In this document: positions 50,401 through 62,400 of the stretch, one piece after another
How positions within the stretch are numbered: position 1 is the first letter of the stretch
Layout: each line of letters starts with the position of its first letter
Origin: Paraescarpia echinospica
Taxonomy: Eukaryota; Annelida; Polychaeta; Sabellida; Siboglinidae
Direction of reading: 5' to 3'
DNA: 64,000 nucleotides
Assembly: GCA_020002185.1 (NCBI GenBank)
Contig: CM034541.1
Span: forward strand, 54,059,526 to 54,123,525
Notes under the pieces: generated by a model
The model's input: only the letters and a program-made list of their open reading frames with translations
Databases searched by the model: none
What the model was told of the DNA's origin: nothing
Made by a program: the position numbers and the translations under genes

Positions 50401-53400
50401 GCATCTACTGTAAGAATTCTATAGTAACAAATGTAACAGTACTTGTGTGTTACAATAGTGTGTGTTATGAAAGCTGCATCTACTGTAAGAATTATATTTA
50501 TTGAAAACATTACTTTTGAAAACTTAAACATAATATATTATTAACTCGATGAATACATACTGTAATCTACAGGGTGTTCAATGTGGTAACCATTCAATAT
50601 TAATAATAATTAATCACATCTACCTGCAAGGTTTACCAATTGCAATGGTGATCAGGGTGATGTTAGGCATGGGTTAATTGCATGGGTTAATTATAGTAAT
50701 AATAAGTATCCCACATGTCACATCCATGTTACCCAGTTCCTGCCATTTCCACCTAGCATGCTTTAATTACCAGTAGATCAGGTTCAGATAACTATTTTAA
50801 CTGGAGGGAGAATGCAGTGGGCCAGCTGGAGGTGGCTGGTGTATTTGTTATTCATAGCAGGAAAGACCTACAAAGTGCAATGTCAACTGGTAATTAATTA
50901 GATTTGATCTTTGATCAGTTGACTAGGGCAAACACTACACTTAGTTCCTCAGTCAAGTGGAGGAGTCACAACAAAGGAGTCCAATTAGCTGGATTAGCAG
51001 ACAGGTGCCAAACACTGTAATAAACTGTTTCTACAGAGAATACTGATGGGGGATAATTCTTCAGCAAGTCATTGATGACATAAGACTTTAGTGAGTCATG
51101 TGTCAAAGGAGGAGATTGCCAGCAACTGGTTCCAACTATGAGAGTGAGACAGACCACTTCCTAATTTTATAATTTTTGTTTTAAATATCTAACTTATGCA
51201 TGGTACTTTATGTGTACATACATTTGATGTTGATCAAAATGCATGGCACTTTCATAAAGTCCAAGTATTGTCATTTAAAAAACAACAAATGTTATGTATG
51301 AAAAATAATAATTAATTTATGCAAATTCAACGTTAAATACATTTGAAAATATAATTATTCTTCCATCTGCAAATTCACATTGCAATGTTCTACATCCAAG
51401 TATTGCTTCTTACGGTTTAAAAAACTTATTATAACAGACTAACCTGACTCGGCAACGAGTATAATTAAAATAATTATTTCTTATTTGCATGTAAAAGTAA
51501 ATAGATTAATTAAATGCATAACTAACAAATTAGCATCAATTAATTTGCTGACGTTTTTGTTTTATTGCCTTACATTCCTGTAACCATGATAATGATAAAA
51601 ACAGTCACCTGAATCGATTTGATTACACTATCAAATTTTCCACAAAACTGAGTATATGTAGATTTATTATAGTAGTATCGTGCATAACTACAACATTTAG
51701 AATATAAGATACTTAGGAAGAGTTCCGTGATATGATTGGAACCAATGGGATACAATGACAATAAGTTGAATAACTTATTTTGACACTTGACACACACGAG
51801 AACGTCCAGTCCAGGCATTATACTAGACCTACAGAATAATAATAGTAGATATAACATGTAAGAATTACCTTGATTCGTTGCCACTTTCGGTAAGCAGACC
51901 TCGTAAATTCACCACTCGTCGAAGGAACCTGGTACCCCAAAGAAGCCATGGGTGTAGTTGCTGAGCCGGCTGTAGTGACAGCGGCAGCGGAGCCTGCAGC
52001 GGCGACTGCGGCACTGGAACAACGCTTGCGAGACCCGCTTGCCTTCGACTCGGGCAAAGCGGCCATCGATCCTGCCCGTGCCGACGCCTGTCTTCTGCGG
52101 ATTGACGGCATCAATGCAGCTTCTACTGCCGGGAATATTGTTGGGACTGCATCGCTTTTCAACGATATTCGAGCACCAGGATATCCAAGGGTTGCCAACA
52201 TATCCGGATCGCGATCAAAACAGCTTTTCTCAAAATGAGCGGAGCAAAGCCGGCTGTGTTTCTTCAATAAAACTGGATCCGTAGGGAACCGAAAAAAATG
52301 GTGTGTTGCTGTATGTTTAGAAGAGTTTGCATTACAACCGAATGCCGCACAATGAACCATGATGATATTCGCATTACACAGCCACCTCTGCTGTCATATA
52401 GCTGAGAATGAATGTAAACAAGCGGTCGCTGTATCGGCAGAGTCAACTCTGACGTCACATCTCGGCATCCCGAAAAGCGCGCCAAAAATATGCATATTCG
52501 AAAATGTCCGGATGTACAGCATAAAATGTGGAATTTTTAATTCTTCGATTTTTGGGGATTTTTTTGGCTTGGTGGACATGGAAATATATAGCAGGATCTA
52601 ATTTAATATGAATTCAAGCAATAGATGTTTTTATTCCCTTTAATAAAAGAGAGAGGGAGAGACTTGGCTTGCAACTTGTTTCTTTTGTGAAATCCTGTAA
52701 CACCATTGAACATTTTATTGTAAGTACATTTTATTTTTAAACATTTTAAAATCTACACCATATTGTTTTTATTTTTTTGTATTGTTTTTAAGCCTTCACT
52801 ATTTATGTGGGAGATTCTGGACAGTCGTACAACGGCATAATTTTTTTGTTTGGTTTCTTTTTGGCTTTTTTTTAAACACATTTTAAACTACCTGAAAATT
52901 GGCAGCGGCAGGAAACTTGTCACTATAAGATGGACCTACGGGTAACAATGGCTTTCATACTGATGGTCGCATTCTTGGCGGGACTTCGACATGGTAATGG
53001 NNNNNNNNNNNNNNNNNNNNNNNNNNNNNNNNNNNNNNNNNNNNNNNNNNNNNNNNNNNNNNNNNNNNNNNNNNNNNNNNNNNNNNNNNNNNNNNNNNNN
53101 NNNNNNNNNNNNNNNNNNNNNNNNNNNNNNNNNNNNNNNNNNNNNNNNNNNNNNNNNNNNNNNNNNNNNNNNNNNNNNNNNNNNNNNNNNNNNNNNNNNN
53201 NNNNNNNNNNNNNNNNNNNNNNNNNNNNNNNNNNNNNNNNNNNNNNNNNNNNNNNNNNNNNNNNNNNNNNNNNNNNNNNNNNNNNNNNNNNNNNNNNNNN
53301 NNNNNNNNNNNNNNNNNNNNNNNNNNNNNNNNNNNNNNNNNNNNNNNNNNNNNNNNNNNNNNNNNNNNNNNNNNNNNNNNNNNNNNNNNNNNNNNNNNNN

Positions 53401-56400
53401 NNNNNNNNNNNNNNNNNNNNNNNNNNNNNNNNNNNNNNNNNNNNNNNNNNNNNNNNNNNNNNNNNNNNNNNNNNNNNNNNNNNNNNNNNNNNNNNNNNNN
53501 NNNNNNNNNNNNNNNNNNNNNNNNNNNNNNNNNNNNNNNNNNNNNNNNNNNNNNNNNNNNNNNNNNNNNNNNNNNNNNNNNNNNNNNNNNNNNNNNNNNN
53601 NNNNNNNNNNNNNNNNNNNNNNNNNNNNNNNNNNNNNNNNNNNNNNNNNNNNNNNNNNNNNNNNNNNNNNNNNNNNNNNNNNNNNNNNNNNNNNNNNNNN
53701 NNNNNNNNNNNNNNNNNNNNNNNNNNNNNNNNNNNNNNNNNNNNNNNNNNNNNNNNNNNNNNNNNNNNNNNNNNNNNNNNNNNNNNNNNNNNNNNNNNNN
53801 NNNNNNNNNNNNNNNNNNNNNNNNNNNNNNNNNNNNNNNNNNNNNNNNNNNNNNNNNNNNNNNNNNNNNNNNNNNNNNNNNNNNNNNNNNNNNNNNNNNN
53901 NNNNNNNNNNNNNNNNNNNNNNNNNNNNNNNNNNNNNNNNNNNNNNNNNNNNNNNNNNNNNNNNNNNNNNNNNNNNNNNNNNNNNNNNNNNNNNNNNNNN
54001 GAAAACATTACTTTTGAAAGCTTAAACATAATATATTATTAACTCGATGAATACATACTGTAATCTACAGGGTGTTCAATGTGGTAACCATTCAATATTA
54101 ATAATAATTAATCACATCTACCTGCAAGGTTTACCAATTGCAATGGTGATCAGGGTGATGTTAGGCATGGGTTAATTGCATGGGTTAATTATAGTAATAA
54201 TAAGTATCCCACATGTCACATCCATGTTACCCAGTTCCTGCCATTTCCACCTAGCATGCTTTAATTACCAGTAGATCAGGTTCAGATAACTATTTTAACT
54301 GGAGGGAGAATGCAGTGGGCCAGCTGGAGGTGGCTGGTGTATTTGTTATTCATAGCAGGAAAGACCTACAAAGTGCAATGTCAACTGGTAATTAATTATA
54401 TTTGATCTTTGATCAGTTGACTAGGGCAAACACTACACTTAGTTCCTCAGTCAAGTGGAGGAGTCACAACAAAGGAGTCCAATTAGCTGGATTAGCAGAC
54501 AGGTGCCAAACACTGTAATAAACTGTTTCTACAGAGAATACTGATGGGGGATCATTCTTCAGCAAGTCATTGATGACATAAGACTTTAGTGAGTCATGTG
54601 TCAGAGGAGGAGATTGCCAGCAACTGGTTCCAACTATGAGAGTGAGACAGACCACTTCCTAATTTTATAATTTTTGTTTAAAATATCTAACTTATGCATG
54701 GTACTTTATGTGTACATACATTTGATGTTGATCAAAATGCATGGCACTTTCATAAAGTCCAAGTATTGTCATTTAAAAAACAACAAATGTTATGTATGAA
54801 AAATAATAATTAATTTATGCAAATTCAACGTTAAATACATTTGAAAATATAATTATTCTTCCATCTGCAAATTCACATTGCAATATTCTACATCCAAGTA
54901 TTGCTTCTTACGGTTTAAAAAACTTATTATAACAGACTAACCTGACTCGGCAACGAGTATAATTAAAATAATTATTTCTTATTTGCATGTAAAAGTAAAT
55001 AGATTAATTAAATGCATAACTAACAAATTAGCATCAATTAATTTGCTGACGTTTTTGTTTTATTGCCTTACATTCCTGTAAACATGATAATGATAAAAAC
55101 AGTCACCTGAATCGATTTGATTACACTATCAAATTTTCCACAAAACTGAGTATATGTAGATTTATTATAGTAGTATCGTGCATAACTACAACATTTAGAA
55201 TATAAGATACTTAGGAAGAGTTCCGTGATATGATTGGAACCAATGGGATACAATGACAATAAGTTGAATAACTTATTTTGACACTTGACTCACACGAGAC
55301 CGTCCAGTCCAGGCATTATACTAGACCTACAGAATAATAATAGTAGATATAACATGTAAGAATTACCTTGATTCGTTGCCGCTTTCGGTAAGCAGACCTC
55401 GTAAATTCACCACTCGTCGAAGGAACCTGGTACCCCAAAGAAGCCATGGGTGTAGTTGCTGAGCCGGCTGTAGTGACAGCGGCAGCGGAGCCTGCAGCGG
55501 CGACTGCGGCCTGGAACAACGCTTGCGAGACCCGCTTGCCTTCGACTCGGGCAAAGCGGCCGTCGATCCTGCCCGTGCCGACGCCTGTCTTCTGCGGATT
55601 GACGGCATCAATGCAGCTTCTACTGCCGGGAATATTGTTGGGACTGCATCGCTTTTCAACGATATTCGAGCACCAGGATATCCAAGGGTTGCCAACATCT
55701 CCGGATCGCGATCAAAACAGCTTTTCTCAAAATGAGCGGAGCAAAGCCGGCTGTGTTTCTTCAATAAAACTGGATCCGTAGGGAACCGAAAAAAATGGTG
55801 TGTTGCTGTATGTTTAGAAGAGTTTGCATTACAACCGAATGCCGCACAATGAACCATGATGATATTCGCATTACACAGCCACCTCTGCTGTCATATAGCT
55901 GAGAATGAATGTAAACAAGCGGTCGCTGTATCGGCAGAGTCAACTCTGACGTCACATCTCGGCATCCCGAAAAGCGCGCCAAAAATATGCATATTCGAAA
56001 ATGTCCGGATGTACAGCATAAAATGTGGAATTTTTAATTCTTCGATTTTTGGGGATTTTTTTGGCTTGGACATGGAAATATATAGCAGGATCTAATTTAA
56101 TATGAATTCAAGCAATAGATGTTTTTATTCCCTTTAATAAAAGAGAGAGGGAGAGACTTGGCTTGCAACTTGTTTCTTTTGTGAAATCCTGTAACACCAT
56201 TGAACATTTTATTGTAAGTACATTTTATTTTTAAACATTTTAAAATCTACACCATATTGTTTTTATTTTTTGTATTGTTTTTAAGCCTTCACTATTTATG
56301 TGGGAGATTCTGGACAGTCGTACAACGGCATAATTTTTTTGTTTGGTTTCTTTTTGGCTTTTTTTTAAACACATTTTAAACTACCTGAAAATTGGCAGCG

Positions 56401-59400
56401 GCAGGAAACTTGTCACTATAAGATGGACCTACGGGTAACAATGGCTTTCATACTGATGGTCGCATTCTTGGCGGGACTTCGACATGGTAATGGTTTTACA
56501 TCAGCATCACTTCCTGATATACCTACTGACAACATATGTTAATGAGGATGTTCACTTTGTGACACACTGACCTACTGACAACATATGTTAATGAGGATGT
56601 TCACTTTGTGACACACTGACCTACTGACAACATATGTTAATGAGGATGTTCACTTTGTGACACACTGACCTACTGGCAACATCTGTAGCAATGAGGATCT
56701 TCACTTGGTTCGACTTGAATTTGGTGAGTGACGCAAGTCGTTGGCGCTGGGGGATCATTGAATGGAGCGCCACGCACTTGATTCCAATGTCACGGCACAC
56801 CATAGCAAGGATCTGGCAGTACCTGGAGGACAATGTCACAAGTTGACAATACACGATAGCAAGGATCTGGCATTACCTGGAGGACAATGTCACGAGTTGA
56901 CAACACTCTATAGCAACGATTTGGCAGTAACTGGAGGACAATGTCACAAGTTGACAAGATTCTACAGCAACGATATGGCAGTACCTGGAAGACAATGTTA
57001 CAAGTTGACAACATTCTACCGCAAGGATCTGGCAGTACCAGGACGACAATGTCACAAGTTTACAACACTACAGCAAGGATCTGACACTACCTGGAGGACA
57101 ATGTCACAAGTTTACAACACTCTACAGCAAGGATCTGGCAGTACCTGGAGAACAATGTCACAAGTTGACAACTCTATAGCAAGGATCTGACAGTGCCTGG
57201 AGGACAACGTCAACAGTTGACAACACTCTACAGCATCCTCGCAAGCCAGGGCTGTTTGCCATGCAAAACTAGCCCTGGCTGATCCCCTACGCGAAGTGCG
57301 GAAGTTAGCTGAGTCAAACTAGTAATTGACTTCGCCAATCGCGACTGCGTCACCCGTGAGAACAGCACAAATACCCGCCTCAATTTGAAGACGGATAAAG
57401 AACTTCTGGGAATCCCAATATATAATGACCCGTTCGCCCATTAGCAAGAGCAGCTGAGCGGTATTTTGTATTCGAATAATTGGTTCTACTTCCTAAACAT
57501 TGCATTTTACACGAGCCACGGTTGGTTGAAATTAGTTTTATTACCCCTGGCGCACGAGGATGCCTTACAGCAAGGATCTGGCAGTACCTGGAGGACAATG
57601 TGACAAGTTGACAACACTCTACTGCCTGGATCTCTCCAATTTGAAACAGTAAGGGGTGTTACATGGACCTAACAGGTCCTGGTTGTTAGGCAAGACGTAA
57701 TGGATCCAACAATAGATGGGTCATTGATACAACGGATGTACTAATGTGAATATTTAGATGCACCCACTTGCACGTCTGTGTGAAGACGATCACTGAGCTG
57801 TGACTGTGCTGCTCTTGGTACGTGGCGAGGATGTGAATGAGGTAAGCATCCTTCACGTCCGCTGCCATCAATACATAGCGCTGGTCCAACTCATCCACCG
57901 TCGCAACGCTGTCAACACAGAGGGGTCATAGGTTAACATAGGTCAACACGTAGCACTGGTCCAACTCATCCACCATTGCAACGCTGTCAACATGGAAGGG
58001 TCATAGGTCATCATGTAGAGCTGGTCCAACTCATCCACCATTGCAATGCTGTCAACATGGAAGGGTCATAGGTCATCACGTAGAGCTGGTCCAACTCATC
58101 CACCATTGCAACGCTGTCAACATGGAAGGGTCATAGGTCAACACGTAGCACTGGTCCAACTCATCCACCATCACAACACTGTCAACATGGAAGGGTCATA
58201 GGTCAACACGTAGAGCTGGTCCAACTCATCCACCATTGCAACGCTGTCAACATGGAAGGGTCATAGGTCAACACATAGCACTGGTCCAACTCATCCACCA
58301 TCGCAACGCTGTCAACATGGAAGGGTCATAGGTCAATACGTAGCGCTGGTCCAACTCATCCACTGCCGCAACTGTTTATTTTTGTTGGTGTAATAAAGTG
58401 TGCAAAGATTTTTTTAAGATTGTGTATTGGGAATGATGTCTCAGTTGATAGCTTCAAGTTCACGGGTACTTTACTTGATCAAAGCTTGACATTTTGTGAA
58501 CATGTAGACTATGTGTACAAGAAAGCCCAGCAGCGTCTTTTTCTCTTGAGAAAATTGAAAACTTTTGATGTCAGTCAGCCTATTCTTGAACTTGTATACA
58601 GGGGGTTGATAGAACGCATTTTGTCATTTACCTTAATAACATGGTACGGCAACGTCACAAGCAAAAACAAAATAAAGCTTGCACGTATTGTTAACTTAGC
58701 TAGCAAATTAATTGGCCGTGATCAGAAACAATTGTCCGGTTTGTATAATGTTGCTTTAAAAAGGAAAGCTACTCAAATATTGTACGACCCAGTCCATCCT
58801 CTGAATGCAGCTTTCCAGAAACTTCCATCAGGGAGACGTTTGAGAGTACCACTAGCGAGGAAAAATCTGTTTAAGAAATCATTTATCCTCTCTGCTATTT
58901 TAAATGCTAGTTTTAAGTAAACTGTTTGAAATGCAAATCATTATTTCAATTTAAATAAATAACATGTGTGTGTGTATTACTTAAGTAGAAATATAATAAT
59001 TATAATCTTACTTCAGTTGAACGAGATACGAAAAAATTGGTTTTTCGAAATCATCTAACCATCTTAGAAATAGTTTACATCGTGATTAGTTGTACGCAAA
59101 TATTCCCACTTACGCATCCTGGCATTGCCAGAAGAAGGGTTTGTTCATCGCAATCTCCTCTAGTTCCTGAAGTGTTTCTGTCATTGTCGCACTGAACAGT
59201 AGAGTCTGGCGCAGTTTGGGTAGTTCGGCAAATATCGTCTGTAGCTGCTCACCAAAGTTGTCCTCTAATAGTCTGTCTGCTTCATCTAGTACCTACAGAC
59301 ACCCAGATATATCCCAGTATAGAAACTACAGATTAGAGGTAATAAATACCCAGTGAACTAAAGTGGTATATAGTTTTTATATCTAAAAGACATCTACTTT

Positions 59401-62400
59401 GATCTCAATGACGTCAAACTTAGGTCGACAGTGAAAGTCTAAATTACGTCTCAATAAATCTTTCAAGAGATGTTATCGTATCATAGTAAGATGTCTAATA
59501 GGTGGCGTTTTTACGTCTTTCTGAGATGTCATCTGTATGACAAAAAAAAACAATCTGTAAAAACATCTAAATGATGCTGTGGCCCACAATAGTTACTAAC
59601 TGATAGCAGACCTGGGGCCAAAGTACTCGGTATTCATGTACTCGAGTACATTTTTGAAGTACTCGTACTCATGAAACTTATGGGTCATGAACTCATACTC
59701 GTACTCATTGTACTCTGATTGTACGAGTACATTACGAGTACATCTGAGTACTTTCTCAATATGTACTGGGGAAAATAAATATATTTGGTTATAAAATGAA
59801 ACTTTCCTGAAATATTTAAATGTTCAACTATTTGTTAAATACTTTGTTATTTCTGATAGTATACAACCTTACCATCCCTACACATCCCAGTGCATCCTCA
59901 TTCTCTGATAACAATGACTATGATACCCAAACATGGCAACAGGCAGCATCTTTTCCCAGTTGTAGGCTAGCAGTTCAGGCCATAAACCTGTTTGTTTAAT
60001 TAAGCCATAAAGATTCAATTAGCAGTTAACCCACCAGTTAGACAGGAAATGCCTTTGATGTAGTATGGAGACCATGCCACTTGGCACTGGCTGACAGTGT
60101 TAACTGCTAAGAGGAAGACTGGCAGTTCTCGTTCTTAGCAGTTAGCACTAACTAGTAGAAGTAAGGTGGCTCAAGTCAGACTGTCTCCTACACTAGTATA
60201 ATCCCATGCCAGCAGCCTGGCTAAAAAGTCCAAAGGGGATGCTGAGCCTGTTATGTGGACATGTGCTAACCCTCTCAACAACTAGTAGTCTACGATCAGA
60301 AAATATAAATTGCAAACTTATAACATCAGCAGATTGCTGATTGTAGAGGTAAACGAATACCTCAGTCAGCCATATACAGATCGTCACAGTGACCCACTGC
60401 AGTTCTGAGTTTTCCAACTCTGGCTCAAGTGGTCCAAAACCATCTGAGCATTCTAGCCTCACCAGCCCCAGTTGAAAGGGTATTTAGCATAGCTGAGAAA
60501 GTATTCTGCCCTGAACAGTGCAGCCTGAAATACTCAACCTGTGAACAACTCATGTTCATTCGGTGCAATGGCAAATAGATGATAAGATCATAGGATGCCA
60601 CTGAAATGAATGCCAATTAAGTGAATTTAATTGAGTTTTTTTGTTTTCCTCATAAAAAAAATTGATTAACTGCCATTGCATATTCAGTTGTGCTGAGTTA
60701 TATAAATTAGATTAATTAATAATTTAAAAATATGTTATTACTTAATATTTATATTATTTCTTAAATGTACTCGTACTTTGAGTCGTACTCGTGAGAATGT
60801 ACTCGTACTTGTACTCATACTCAGCTTTTAGTAATGTACTCGTACTCATCCATCATCAAAGTACTCGTACTCATAAAAATGTACTCGGCCCCAGGCCTGA
60901 CTGATAGGACATATCTTGAACATAATGTACACCTGAAGAACAATATCACAATTAATTACCGGCTTTATGGCACTACAAACCAAGCACAACATTGAGGCCA
61001 ACATTCTCCACTAAATACTTTTAATCTGAACCTTGTTTCCACTTATCATTTAATTTCTGCACGCAGCAAGTCAATAACTCCAAATAACTATCTTTGTTTC
61101 TATAAATGCTTCATCAATTATTAGACACGCCAATTTCCCAAGGAAGCAAACACCCAGAAAGAGACGAGTGGATGGAGACACTGTTACGACGCCCCCAAAG
61201 TTAACACATTAACATACATGGTTGTATAAAGATGATGTTGACAAGTTTATAAAAATGATTAAGATGTTTCAAAAGAAAGACAACTACCCAGTATTCTCAA
61301 TATTACTGAATTGGTAACAAATTTCTGAGATTAACACTTACTAGAAATTTAATTCTCTTCAAACTGAAATCTGTGCCGCTGTCAATGTGATCTGCCAATC
61401 GTCCTGGTGTAGATATAACAATGTGGGGTTTCCGCGATAGTTCCAGGCCCTGCTGCATCATATCTGGTAAAAACGGATGTAATTCACAATTTTAGCACTA
61501 AATTCATACTTATCTCACAACGCAAAATATAGTAAGCTTAGTCAAAGAAAAGACACAAAAGTATATTTAGTTATTTACTTTTTATGTAACCTATAATTCT
61601 GTTCTATTAGAATACTGTTAACTAGGCAGTATTGTTAATACCAATTATGTAACGAAGCATTGTATCATATGACGTCAAATGTTGATGATATTTTACATAA
61701 ACAATTAACAAATGTTTAGGAATTAGTCGTGGGCAACGATCTGAATTGATCATTTAGTTACATATTTAAAGCATATTATTTTATTAACAATGTGTATATA
61801 TTACTGTAAAGGTTGCACATTTGGCATGGTAGTGATAATCACAATTTGGCACATTTATTAAAACACTGGCAACCAACTGCACACACAAATAGTAGTAGTA
61901 AGTTAGACATACCTCTTCCACCAGTGATGACGACTACTTTGAGACCAATAGGTTTGCCCAATACCTGGAACTGTTCGGCACTTTGGAAGGCTAACTCCCT
62001 GGAACATCAATTTGTGTCTTCAAAGACGTCAAATCTAAGGTACAGATTGTATGAGTTCTCACTTATGAATCACTACAGGTATAACTAACAATGCCCTGAT
62101 GACCAGTGTATTGTAGAAATAGGTATAAAATATTCCTGGTATTTCTATTGTTCTTGACATTGCAAGGTTGTTCAGCCCTGTTCTTTGATAATAACTGAAA
62201 ATATTCTAGTAGCAAAGTGTTGCAGATTTTTCATGAAGTTTATAATTTGGGGTGCCTCAGCATATGTTATACATATTCTAAAAATTTGTGTTACCCGGGA
62301 TAAATTTTATAAATCTGATGTGGTTCCATTTCCCATCACCCTAGTTCCTTCACAAGGCCCCCATAGAGGTCGCAAAATATTTAATATTTTTTACATTTCT

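Larger units (their letters stand above)
50503..53000. repeat. Left copy of a 2.5-kb duplication flanking the assembly gap
   Basis: 50503-53000 matches 54001-56493 almost base for base, with scattered substitutions and a net 5-base length difference. It includes a THAP exon and a signal-peptide exon in both copies. It is most simply explained by two haplotypes placed in series across the gap. Confidence 0.9.
54001..56493. repeat. Right copy of the 2.5-kb duplication
   Basis: Near-identical to 50503-53000. Its THAP exon (about 55366-55857, minus) carries a one-base deletion near 55511 relative to the left copy, which breaks the frame after the THAP domain. The signal-peptide exon is repeated at 56423-56487. 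Confidence 0.9.

Noticed and set aside
52923..54042. Open frames of about 350 residues across 53001-54000
   Set aside because: They consist almost entirely of unknown bases in an assembly gap.
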